27,329 nt of DNA, from IMG/VR virus record IMGVR_UViG_3300022743_000015, positions 1-27,329 of that record; one strand, given 5' to 3'. This DNA is from a virus. This document shows, in pieces, positions 15,600 through 22,277 of the stretch. Every line of letters begins with the position of its first letter. The stretch's first letter is position 1. Below the pieces are notes generated by a model. That model was not told where the DNA came from and ran no database searches. It saw only the letters and a list, made by a program, of their open reading frames with translations. The position numbers and the translations under genes are program-made.

Positions 15600-16190
15600 T
15601 GGATGCTGGGTTTTCATGAAAAATCCAGTTGGAGAAAACTCTCCTCCTACTACGTAGGAGAGGGACCTGTGGTTCCCTCTGACCTACGTCGGAGTGTTTC
15701 AACGGTCGATACACCGTTGCCGGGAACCCGGGTGGTGGTTCTGGCCATTGATCTGGGAACTACAACCGGCTGGGCACTGCGATCCAAAGACGGACAGATC
15801 GCGCATGGCTTTGCCAGCTTCAAGCCCCAGCGGTTTGAAGGCGGCGGTATGCGTTACCTGCGCTTTAAACGCTGGCTAACCGAGATCAAAGCGCTGGCCA
15901 CCGACATCCACGCCGTGTACTTCGAGGAAGTGCGTCGCCATGCAGGGGTGGACGCAGCCCACGTCTACGGCGGCCTGATGGCCACGCTCACCACCTGGTG
16001 CGAGCACCACAACATCGCTTATCAGGGCGTGCCAGTTGGCACGATCAAAAAGCACGCCACCGGCAAAGGCAACGCGGGCAAGGGCGAAGTGATTGCTGCT
16101 ATGCGCCTGCTTGGCCACCCGGTTACCGATGACAACGAGGCCGATGCACTGGCGCTCTTGCATTGGGCCATTGACACGCAGGAGGTGTGA
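15276..16190 (+). CDS. RuvC-like Holliday-junction resolvase, with unusual N-terminal extension
   Basis: Residues ~153-304 are an RNase H-fold resolvase: Asp159 in AIDLGTTTGW, Glu217/218 in YFEEVRRH, the basic KKHATGKGNAGKGE segment, and DDNEADALALL near the end. A normal protein of this kind is about 150-160 aa. The 5' ~150 codons form an open frame that is made largely of DNA repeats (GTTGGCA and ACCCGCA copies) and gives low-complexity FANW/LPTG peptides. The ATG at 15276 overlaps the primase stop by ATGA and has GGAG upstream, so translation may begin there. Alternatives are ATG 15603 or GTG 15732, which would leave the repeats as non-coding control DNA. The resolvase itself is confident; the start is not. 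Confidence 0.85.
   Translation: MNTICQDRTRTNAALSYARIDPHQPANALNGHPLATAGVDPQEYAGTRKSLRKQVGKSFANWPPLFANWIQLADPCQLHSHINQPLTRKLAKLAVGNAANLPTGRKPAWMLGFHEKSSWRKLSSYYVGEGPVVPSDLRRSVSTVDTPLPGTRVVVLAIDLGTTTGWALRSKDGQIAHGFASFKPQRFEGGGMRYLRFKRWLTEIKALATDIHAVYFEEVRRHAGVDAAHVYGGLMATLTTWCEHHNIAYQGVPVGTIKKHATGKGNAGKGEVIAAMRLLGHPVTDDNEADALALLHWAIDTQEV
15438..15583. repeat. iteron-like array of ten GTTGGCA/TGCCAAC copies
   Basis: Forward GTTGGCA lies at 15438, 15488, 15542, 15551 and 15558; reverse TGCCAAC lies at 15452, 15473, 15501, 15569 and 15577. The first pair is a perfect 11-bp inverted repeat around a single G (15437-15459). An AT-richer stretch with the palindrome CTTACGCGTAAG (15531-15542) lies in the middle. 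It follows the primase-helicase gene. Such clusters of short direct and inverted repeats are typical of replication origins or of cooperative operator arrays. Confidence 0.8.
15644..15719 (+). other. two short hairpins before the resolvase domain
   Basis: CTCCTAC (15644-15650) pairs with GTAGGAG (15654-15660) around TAC; CAACGGT (15700-15706) pairs with ACCGTTG (15713-15719) around six bases. GGTTCCC near 15671 and GGGAACC near 15722 could form an outer stem. Together they suggest a structured leader just upstream of the resolvase domain. Confidence 0.45.
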
Positions 16191-16191
16191 G

Positions 16192-16599
16192 ATGGCCATA
16201 CCCACACCAAGGGGCGGCTGGTCTGCGGACGAGGTCGCAGACTATTTCATCCAGGCCTCACGCACGGCCCACAAACTCCCGCCGGTTCGGGTGCAGGGCC
16301 ACTTCAACGTCTGGCCCACCATTGTGCGAACCGATTACGAGCGCATGGCCAGTGACGATGCCCCGGTCTACCGGTTTCCACCCACTCCGGCCGAGGTGGA
16401 CTGCATGCTTGAGGTCATGGGCTGGGTCCAGTGGCTCGAAGTGGAGCAGCGCCACCTGGTCTGGATGCGGGCAGCGCGTTACCGCTGGTACGACATCGGA
16501 AAGCGCTTCGGTTGCGCCCCCCGCACGGCCCAGCGCCGCTGGGAAATTGCCATGTACATCGTGGCCCACAACCTGGCGCAGGGAGTTTGGGTGAGGTAG
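16192..16599 (+). CDS. DUF6362 family HTH protein
   Basis: A 135-aa protein. The C-terminal half (YRWYDIGKRFGCAPRTAQRRWEIAMYIVA) is a helix-turn-helix like that of sigma-type or Trp-repressor-like regulators. The N-terminal WSADEVADYFIQASRTAHKLPPV is typical of DUF6362 phage proteins. The ATG at 16192 has GGAGGTG 5 nt upstream and follows the resolvase stop closely. It is the last gene of the replication operon, a position often held by a late-gene regulator. That role is inferred. Confidence 0.8.
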   Translation: MAIPTPRGGWSADEVADYFIQASRTAHKLPPVRVQGHFNVWPTIVRTDYERMASDDAPVYRFPPTPAEVDCMLEVMGWVQWLEVEQRHLVWMRAARYRWYDIGKRFGCAPRTAQRRWEIAMYIVAHNLAQGVWVR

Positions 16600-16600
16600 T

Positions 16601-16660
16601 TGCAGGTAGTTGCGTGCCAGATACAAGTGGCGCGTGCTCCTGCGGGTTGTTGCGGAGAAA
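16601..16660 (+). repeat. phased TGCGGGTT-like decamers after DUF6362
   Basis: TGCAGGTAGT (16601), TGCGTGCCAG (16611), TGCGGGTTGT (16641) and TGCGGAGAAA (16651) keep the 10-bp register over 60 bp, with two degenerate units between. They are related to the repeats at 4771-4810. This covers the first part of the 203-bp gap before the methyltransferase gene; no further gene is seen in that gap. Confidence 0.5.
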
Positions 16661-16753
16661 ACGCGGATTTGAGCGTGTCGCGTTTTGCCGGAATTTCGCT
16701 TACATTTTGTCTACGGTTGCGAGAGATGTGTCTTGCAGCCACCCTCATTCAAC

Positions 16754-16788
16754 AGCCCGCGACGAGTAAGACTCTCGCGGGCTTTTTC
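16754..16788 (+). terminator. rho-independent terminator
   Basis: AGCCCGCGA (16754-16762) pairs with TCGCGGGCT (16775-16783) and is followed by a T-run (16783-16787). It closes the replication operon, or a short RNA starting in 16600-16750, only 15 bp before the methyltransferase ATG. Confidence 0.88.
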
Positions 16789-16802
16789 GTTTCCGAAGCA
16801 GC

Positions 16803-18074
16803 ATGAAGCCCACCATCAAAATCCAATACCGGCCGATTGAGTCCCTGATCCCTTACGCCCGAAATGCCAAGCTGCACTCGGACGCCCATGTGGCACAGAT
16901 CGCGGCCAGCATCACCGAGTTTGGCTGGGGTGCACCGATCCTGGTGGACGGACAAAACAACGTCATCGCCGGTCACGGTCGACTGCTGGCAGCCCGAAAA
17001 CTCGGCATGCCTGAAGTGCCCGTCGTGGCCATGGAACATCTGACTGAGATTCAGCGCAAGGCACTGATCCTGGCCGACAACAAGATCGGCGAGAACGCGT
17101 CCTGGGATGACGATCTGCTGGGTCTGGAACTGGCTGAGCTGCAGGAAGCTGGCTTTGATCTGGGCCTCACCGGCTTTACCGCCGAAGAGTGGGACAAGCT
17201 TATTGCGGGCGACCCCAGCAACGATGGCCTGACAGACGAAGACCAGGCACCCGAGGTGGCCGAGACAGCCGTCTCCCAAACCGGCGACATCTGGGTCCTT
17301 GGCGAGCACAAGCTGTTGTGTGGCGACGCCACCAAGGTAGAAGATTACAAGGCGCTGCTGGGCGACGAACTGGTGGACATGACCGCCACCGATCCGCCCT
17401 ACAACGTCAACTACGCCAACACGGCCAAGGACAAGATGCGCGGCAAGGACCGTCCCATTCTGAACGACAACATGGGCGCGGACTTTGGAGCGTTCTTGCA
17501 GTCGGCATGCCAGAACATCCTGGACGTCACCAAGGGTGCGGTCTATATCGCCATGAGTTCATCCGAACTCGATACCTTGCAGGCAGCGTTTCGCGCCGCA
17601 GGGGGCAAGTGGTCCACCTTCATCATCTGGGCCAAGAACACCTTCACCATGGGTCGCGCTGATTACCAGCGCCAGTACGAGCCGATTCTCTACGGTTGGA
17701 AAGACGGTGCTCAGCACTACTGGTGCGGTGCACGCGACCAGGGAGATGTGTGGCACATCAAGAAGCCGCACAAGAACGATTTGCATCCGACCATGAAGCC
17801 GGTGGAGTTGATGGAGCGCGCGGTGCGCAACAGCAGCAAAACAAGGGACATCGTGCTGGATCCGTTCGGCGGCTCTGGCACCACCCTGATCGCCTGCGAA
17901 AAGTCGGGTCGTCGTGCCCGGCTCATTGAGCTCGATCCCAAGTACGTGGACGTAATCGTCAAACGCTGGCAGGACTTCAGTGGCAAGCAAGCGGTGCGTC
18001 AGGCTGACCAATTGAAGTTTGACGACATTAGCCCGGCACTATCCGCGATTCAAGTGGCTGAAACGCCACTGTGA
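16803..18074 (+). CDS. ParB-domain DNA methyltransferase (N6-adenine/N4-cytosine, beta class)
   Basis: A 423-aa fusion. Residues ~1-110 are a ParB/sulfiredoxin-like domain (IQYRPIESLIPYARNAKLHSDAHVAQIAASI..., ending GHGRLLAARKLG). Residues ~170-410 are a DNA methyltransferase with the catalytic TDPPYN motif at ~196 before the AdoMet-binding DPFGGSGTT at ~352, the order of the beta class. It probably modifies phage DNA against restriction or affects gene control. The target sequence cannot be read from the protein. It starts 15 bp after a terminator and has no strong ribosome site (GAAGCA only), so it is probably transcribed from a promoter in the preceding gap or by read-through. Confidence 0.92.
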   Translation: MKPTIKIQYRPIESLIPYARNAKLHSDAHVAQIAASITEFGWGAPILVDGQNNVIAGHGRLLAARKLGMPEVPVVAMEHLTEIQRKALILADNKIGENASWDDDLLGLELAELQEAGFDLGLTGFTAEEWDKLIAGDPSNDGLTDEDQAPEVAETAVSQTGDIWVLGEHKLLCGDATKVEDYKALLGDELVDMTATDPPYNVNYANTAKDKMRGKDRPILNDNMGADFGAFLQSACQNILDVTKGAVYIAMSSSELDTLQAAFRAAGGKWSTFIIWAKNTFTMGRADYQRQYEPILYGWKDGAQHYWCGARDQGDVWHIKKPHKNDLHPTMKPVELMERAVRNSSKTRDIVLDPFGGSGTTLIACEKSGRRARLIELDPKYVDVIVKRWQDFSGKQAVRQADQLKFDDISPALSAIQVAETPL

Positions 18075-18094
18075 TGGCAAGTATTTAAGAAGTC

Positions 18095-18127
18095 ACTTGG
18101 CTTCCTGTTTGGTCAGAGCGTGAATGG
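18095..18127 (+). promoter_or_regulatory. shared control element, copy 3 (ahead of 67-aa gene)
   Basis: ACTTGGCTT, 10 bases, then CAGAGCGTGAATGG, with the same spacing as the copies at 4505-4537 and 19512-19544. The CAGAGCG core begins 42 nt before the ATG at 18156. No start codon opens the frame through it, which argues for a DNA or RNA signal rather than a coding remnant. Confidence 0.65.
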
Positions 18128-18155
18128 TTTAAGTGCAAGTTAGCACAGGAACACG

Positions 18156-18359
18156 ATGAACGAACAAAAAATTGAACAGGCTAAGCGGATGGTGAAGGGA
18201 CTGCGAGGTCAGTCCAAAGCACATGTTTTTAAGGTTTGGTTCCAGGTCTGCCTGGGACGTGTGCACAACGCCAAGGTGGGTGAGCAACGCAAAGACTGGA
18301 TGATCTACGACATCATCAAAGCGAAATTTGACAAAGAGGTAGCAGACCAGGTTGCCTGA
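18156..18359 (+). CDS. small basic protein of unknown function (67 aa)
   Basis: A Lys/Arg-rich, helical 67-aa protein (MNEQKIEQAKRMVKGLRGQ..., WFQVCLGRVHNAKVGEQRKDWMIYDIIKAKF). I do not recognise it. It is preceded by AGGAAC about 6 nt before the ATG and by the shared control element, which suggests its own regulated transcript. It converges with the minus-strand DUF6900 operon over a terminator. Confidence 0.7.
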   Translation: MNEQKIEQAKRMVKGLRGQSKAHVFKVWFQVCLGRVHNAKVGEQRKDWMIYDIIKAKFDKEVADQVA

Positions 18360-18367
18360 TCTGCTTT
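18342..18367. terminator. hairpin between convergent genes
   Basis: GCAGA (18342) pairs with TCTGC (18360-18364), and CAGG with CCTG around a TTG loop, with one C-A mismatch and a short T-run. It overlaps the end of the 67-aa gene and may serve both converging transcripts. Confidence 0.55.
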
Positions 18368-18380
18368 GCTGGGAACGAAT

Positions 18381-18740
18381 TTAGCCGAGTCTGGCAACGT
18401 AGCGACCGTAATCTCCACCGGAGGGATCGACGTACAAGGTGGGCCTGCCGGTGGCACGGACCTCAACGCAAAGCCTGCCGTCCGCAAGGTAGCCGCCCTT
18501 GCCATTGAGCCAGTCGCGTGACTTGAGCAGTTGACTGGCAAAGTTATCGAACTCCGCAGGGGACATCTCCCGGGTCTCGGTCACGAACACCTTGTAGTTG
18601 CCTTCGCCGCCCACCTCACTGAGGTTGGCAGATTTGCGGGCAAATGGCAGGCGAACGCTCAACTCCTCAACCTCAATGGCACTGCCCTCAAATTGCAGGG
18701 TGCGAGGCGTACGTTCAATGGTGATGGTCATGGATGTCAT
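18381..18740 (-). CDS. unknown protein, last gene of the DUF6900/DUF3489 operon
   Basis: A ~119-aa protein rich in beta-like stretches (MTITIERTPRTLQFEGSAIEVEELSVRLPF at the start; RLCVEVRATGRPTLYVDPSGGDYGRYVARLG at the end). I do not recognise a family. The ATG at 18740 is chosen; a TTG at 18752 would overlap the upstream stop (TTGA), and an ATG at 18731 is possible. Its position directly behind DUF3489 suggests joint expression. Confidence 0.7.
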   Translation of the reverse strand: MTSMTITIERTPRTLQFEGSAIEVEELSVRLPFARKSANLSEVGGEGNYKVFVTETREMSPAEFDNFASQLLKSRDWLNGKGGYLADGRLCVEVRATGRPTLYVDPSGGDYGRYVARLG

Positions 18741-18748
18741 GGCTGGTC

Positions 18749-19255
18749 TCAATTCGTGGTGATGCGGTAAGTCCGCTCGCTGCCGTCGGCTTTGCTGGAG
18801 GTGATCTCCAGTCCAAGTTTCTTTTTAAAGGCTCCGGCAAAGGTGCCGCGCACCGTATGGGATTGCCAACCGGTGGCCTCGCAGATTTGCGTGATCGTTG
18901 CGCCCTCGGCTCGCTTGAGCATCGCAATCACCTGGGCCTGCTTGCTGTTGTCACGCGTGCGTGGCTTGGCTGCAAGACTTGCTTCAGCAGACTCAATCAC
19001 TGCGTCCAGTGCCGCCAGCGTGATGGGTGCTCGGCGCGGCATTCCCAGCGCTTCGTAGCCCTCGGCGGCTACAAACCAATATGTGCCGTCGGTCGTGATC
19101 AGCGCACGGTTGAAGAGGCTGTCGAGAACTTTCTTTCTGGCACCGCCCTTGAGGGTCTCGGGAAACCAGACCAGCTTGCCATCCGTGTTGACGGCAGCGT
19201 GGTTAAGGATTTGTTGCTGCGATGCGCTCAGTTGCGCTGCGGCTGGTGTGGCCAT
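18749..19255 (-). CDS. DUF3489 family protein
   Basis: A 168-aa protein. The C-terminal ~75 residues (DNSKQAQVIAMLKRAEGATI, then TQICEATGWQSHTVRGTFAG and a KKKLGLEI strand) are the DUF3489 domain, a winged-helix-like fold. The N-terminal half (LSASQQQILNHAAVNTDGKLVWFPETLKGGARKKVLDSL) looks like a second winged-helix-like unit. DNA binding is therefore likely. The ATG at 19255 has AGGAG 6 nt upstream; a longer frame upstream is not supported. The family is common in the same prophages that carry DUF2924 and serine recombinases. Its exact role is unknown. Confidence 0.85.
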   Translation of the reverse strand: MATPAAAQLSASQQQILNHAAVNTDGKLVWFPETLKGGARKKVLDSLFNRALITTDGTYWFVAAEGYEALGMPRRAPITLAALDAVIESAEASLAAKPRTRDNSKQAQVIAMLKRAEGATITQICEATGWQSHTVRGTFAGAFKKKLGLEITSSKADGSERTYRITTN

Positions 19256-19268
19256 GTTGATCTCCTGA

Positions 19269-19478
19269 TTACTTTTTAGGTTGGGTTTGTGCAGGGTTGG
19301 CAGCGGCGTTGCGGCCTGCCTCAAAGGCGGCTTGCAATGCGGTCTTGATGGCCCACACGCTCACGTCATGGAAGTCGAGGCTGTCGCTGCTGCGGGTCTC
19401 AAGGGTTGCGATAAACAAGTGGTCCAGCGCGATTTTTTGGAGTTGCTGGTCTCGGGTGCTGTTGTTGCTGCTGGTCAT
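19269..19478 (-). CDS. DUF6900 family small protein
   Basis: A 69-aa protein with the conserved pattern LQKIALDHLFIATLETRSSDSLDFHDVSVWAIK (quoted in part) of DUF6900 and a short basic C-terminus. The ATG at 19478 is supported by AAAGGA about 9 nt upstream; the longer open frame to 19601 is not needed. It is the first gene of the minus-strand operon and lies 47 nt from the CAGAGCG core of the shared control element. Function unknown. Confidence 0.8.
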   Translation of the reverse strand: MTSSNNSTRDQQLQKIALDHLFIATLETRSSDSLDFHDVSVWAIKTALQAAFEAGRNAAANPAQTQPKK

Positions 19479-19511
19479 GATTGCTTTTCCTTTGGGTTGT
19501 TGCTGGTGTTC

Positions 19512-19544
19512 GTATGAACGCTCTGAACACAAGTAAAGCCAAGT
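19512..19544 (-). promoter_or_regulatory. shared control element, copy 2 (ahead of DUF6900 operon)
   Basis: On the minus strand it reads ACTTGGCTT, 10 bases, CAGAGCGTTCATAC, identical to copy 1 outside the 10-base spacer. It lies in the 121-bp gap between the divergent DUF6900 and HNH genes. Two related 9-mers, ACCCACAAA and TCCCGCAAA (19550, 19559, plus strand), sit beside it and resemble the TGCGGGT repeats read on the other strand. Confidence 0.7.
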
Positions 19545-19599
19545 CCTGAACCCACAAATCCCGCAAATAGTTCCGAACATTTTTAAGACTGTCGACTTC

Positions 19600-19965
19600 A
19601 TGCCACTGTCAGCACCAACCCCTTGCAGACACCCCGGTTGTGGTGCTGTGTTGGCAAGACCCGGCTACTGCGATACCCATCGCAGAGCGGTGCACCGTGA
19701 CTACGGACGTGCCCGGCGCAGCTTTGATGCGGAGCTTGGCTTTTATCAATCAGCCCAGTGGCGCGCGGTGCGTGCGGCTTTCCTGCGGCAGCACCCGGTG
19801 TGCTGCGCATGCGAGCAGCGTGGTCGTGTGGTGCCAGCCGTTGTCGCTGATCACGTCACCCCGCTCAAGGATGGCGGTGCGCGCTTTGACACGGCCAACC
19901 TGCAGGCGCTGTGCGTCTCTTGTCACAACCGAAAGACGGCGCGCGAGACCGCCGGTCGGCGCTGA
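19600..19965 (+). CDS. HNH endonuclease of the packaging module
   Basis: A 121-aa HNH nuclease. The motif is DHVTPLKDGG (Asp84-His85), Asn100 in TANLQAL, and CVSCHNRK (His109-Asn110), with zinc cysteines CxxC at ~68-71 and 105-108. An extra N-terminal zinc cluster (C9, C14, C24, H27) is present. In HK97-type phages such a protein is encoded just ahead of the terminase genes and is needed for cos cleavage together with large terminase. The position here fits that role. No clear ribosome site precedes the ATG. Confidence 0.9.
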   Translation: MPLSAPTPCRHPGCGAVLARPGYCDTHRRAVHRDYGRARRSFDAELGFYQSAQWRAVRAAFLRQHPVCCACEQRGRVVPAVVADHVTPLKDGGARFDTANLQALCVSCHNRKTARETAGRR

Positions 19966-20090
19966 CCACCCCTCCTTAGGGGGGTAGGGGGTCTGAATCT
20001 CTACAGACGGCGGCCAGCGATGCGTGTGCCTGCACAGATTTTTGCGCGTGCAAATTGAAAACATTTTTTTGAAGAATTGAGTCCAACCCC
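19966..20090 (+). other. candidate cos/packaging region before terminase
   Basis: A 125-bp gap between the HNH and small terminase genes. It contains CCCCTCCTTAGGGG as an inverted repeat (~19971-19984), then G-runs (GGGGGGTAGGGGG), and later AT-rich, bendable-looking DNA (AAAACATTTTTTTGAA). Phages with an HNH-terminase pair carry cos next to these genes, so this is the best candidate here. No cleavage site can be read from the sequence alone. Confidence 0.4.
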
Positions 20091-20555
20091 ATGGCTGGTC
20101 GTAAGCCGCTTCCGCTGGCAATCAAACAGATCAAAGGCACCGTGCAGAAATGCCGGACCAACCCCCACGAGCCCCGGCCTACCACGGCGCTGTGCACGCC
20201 GCCCGAGTACATGAGCGACGCGGCCAAGGAGGCGTGGAACTACGCTGTGGCCAATTCGCCGCCCGGACTCTTGTCCGCGCTTGATGGTGCCGTGCTGGAA
20301 CGCTGGGCCAATTGCTCGGGTCTGTATCGGGAGGCGCTGGCCAAGATTAATCGCGCCGGTGTCTCGGGGATGATCATCAAGACACCCAGCGGTATCTTGC
20401 GTCGCTCGCCACTGATGGACGTGATTCGCGAGTTGGCTATGGAGATGAAGGTGTACGAAACCGAGATGGGTTTCACCCCTGCGGCTCGTTCACGGATTTC
20501 CGCACCCAGTGACGCCCCAAGGGATAACGACCCTTGGGCCGATATTGCTGGTTGA
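20091..20555 (+). CDS. phage terminase small subunit (P27 family)
   Basis: A 154-aa P27-type small terminase: basic start MAGRKPLPLAIKQIKGT, then EYMSDAAKEAWNYAVANSPPGLLSALDGAVLERWANCSGLYREALAKI (quoted in part) and LRRSPLMDVIRELAMEMKVYETEMGFTPAARSRI. It recognises the packaging site and guides the large subunit. The end overlaps the large terminase start by one base (TGATG). Confidence 0.92.
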   Translation: MAGRKPLPLAIKQIKGTVQKCRTNPHEPRPTTALCTPPEYMSDAAKEAWNYAVANSPPGLLSALDGAVLERWANCSGLYREALAKINRAGVSGMIIKTPSGILRRSPLMDVIRELAMEMKVYETEMGFTPAARSRISAPSDAPRDNDPWADIAG

Positions 20556-22273
20556 TGCAGATGGCAAAACATGACTACGTTGCGATCGCACGCCAGTACG
20601 CCAAAGATGTTGTTGCCGGGAAAATCCTGACCTGCAAGTGGGTCCAGCGCGCATGCGAACGCCAACTGGCAGACCTGAACCGGTTCAAAGGCAAAGACAG
20701 CCCGTATCGATTCAATCCTAAGCTGGCGACCAAAGACGGTCGGGCCTTTCATCCCGCCGACAACCTGTGCGCGTTCATTGAGAGGCTGCCCCACGTCAAA
20801 GGACCACTGGCAGGCGAGACGATCAAGCTGGAACCCTGGCAGGTGTTCATCCTGACCACCGTGTTTGGCTGGGTCAAGCCAGACGGCAACCGCCGCTTTC
20901 GGCGCTCGTACATCGAGGTGCCTCGTGGTAACGCCAAGTCAACCCTGTCGTCTGCGCTTGCGCTGTACATGCTGGCCGCCGACGGTGAAGGTGGTGCGGA
21001 GGTTTATTCCCTGGCCACCACACGCGACCAGGCACGCATCGTGTTTGGTGATGCGCAGACCATGGCGCGCAGGTCACAGGGGTTTCGCAGTCGGTTTTCT
21101 GTCAATGTCGGCGCGCACAACATGAATGTGCTGCAGACCGGCTCCAAGTTTGAAGCGCTCTCGGCAGAAGGCTCGACCCTGGACGGCCTGAACATTCACT
21201 TTGGCTGCATTGATGAATTGCACGCTCACAAAACCCGCACAGTCTATGACGTGGTGGAGACCGGCACCGGCAAACGAGACAACTCACTTTTGTGGGTGAT
21301 CACCACCGCAGGCAGCAACCGCTCAGGCATTTGCTACGAGGTACGTACCTTTGTGACCCGATTGCTCGATGGCGTTTTCGAGGACGACAGCCAGTTTGGC
21401 ATCGTCTATGGCCTGGATGACGGGGACGACTGGACCAGCGAAGACTCGCTGATGAAGGCCAACCCCAACTGGGGCATCTCGGTGCGCCCGGAAATTCTGG
21501 GACCGCTGCAGGCCAAGGCCATGCAGTTGCCCAGTGCGATGAATAACTTCAAAACCAAACACTTGAACGAGTGGGTCAACGCCGACACCGCTTGGATGGA
21601 CATGCGCTCCTGGGACGCCTGCGCTGATCAGGACCTGGACATCGAGTCCTTTGTGGGCCAGCCCTGTTGGGTGGGCCTGGACTTGGCCAGTAAGACAGAC
21701 ATTGCCGCCTTGGTGATTGTGTTCGCCCATCCCGAGATTGCCGATGCGTTTGTAGTGTTTGGCAAGTACTACCTGCCAGAGGACACGGTCAATGCCAACG
21801 GCAACAGCCAGTACCCTGGTTGGATGCACACCGGACGCCTCACCGTGACGCCGGGCAATGTGATTGATTTCAGTTGGATCGAAGCGGATCTGAACGATCT
21901 GTCTTCGCGGTTTGCTGTGCAGGCCGTCGCGTTTGATCCGTTTCAGGCGACGCAACTCTCGACCCGAATGATGAGCGAGGGTCTGCCCATGATTGAAGTG
22001 CGTCCCACGGTGCTGAACTTTTCAGAGCCGATGAAGACGCTCGAAGCCCTGGTGCTTCAAAAGAAATTGGTTCACGACGGCGACCCGGTGCTGGACTGGA
22101 TGGTCAGCAACGTGGTGGCCCACCTGGACGCCAAAGACAACATTTACCCACGCAAGGAGCGAGCAGAAAACAAGATCGACGGCATCGTGGCACTGATCAT
22201 GGCGCTGTCGCGCGCGATCAAACCGGGGGACTCGGTGGTGCTGGGATCCGACTACGAACTCATGCTGCTCTGA
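20555..22273 (+). CDS. phage terminase large subunit
   Basis: A ~572-aa DNA-packaging motor. The ATPase domain has the Walker A-like PRGNAKST at ~125-132 and an acidic Walker B, CIDELHAH, at ~217. The C-terminal RNase H-like nuclease starts at GLDLASKTDIAAL (~374) with later acidic residues (FDPFQA). The start is set at 20555 (ATG) or 20561, because the longer frame from 20534 runs inside the small subunit gene. Length and order (small terminase, large terminase, portal) match HK97-type packaging modules. Confidence 0.95.
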   Translation: MQMAKHDYVAIARQYAKDVVAGKILTCKWVQRACERQLADLNRFKGKDSPYRFNPKLATKDGRAFHPADNLCAFIERLPHVKGPLAGETIKLEPWQVFILTTVFGWVKPDGNRRFRRSYIEVPRGNAKSTLSSALALYMLAADGEGGAEVYSLATTRDQARIVFGDAQTMARRSQGFRSRFSVNVGAHNMNVLQTGSKFEALSAEGSTLDGLNIHFGCIDELHAHKTRTVYDVVETGTGKRDNSLLWVITTAGSNRSGICYEVRTFVTRLLDGVFEDDSQFGIVYGLDDGDDWTSEDSLMKANPNWGISVRPEILGPLQAKAMQLPSAMNNFKTKHLNEWVNADTAWMDMRSWDACADQDLDIESFVGQPCWVGLDLASKTDIAALVIVFAHPEIADAFVVFGKYYLPEDTVNANGNSQYPGWMHTGRLTVTPGNVIDFSWIEADLNDLSSRFAVQAVAFDPFQATQLSTRMMSEGLPMIEVRPTVLNFSEPMKTLEALVLQKKLVHDGDPVLDWMVSNVVAHLDAKDNIYPRKERAENKIDGIVALIMALSRAIKPGDSVVLGSDYELMLL

Positions 22274-22277
22274 ACTG

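Noticed and set aside
19971-19993. G-quadruplex
   Set aside because: Only two long G-runs are adjacent on one strand; a four-run quadruplex is not supported. The inverted C/G repeat is the simpler reading.
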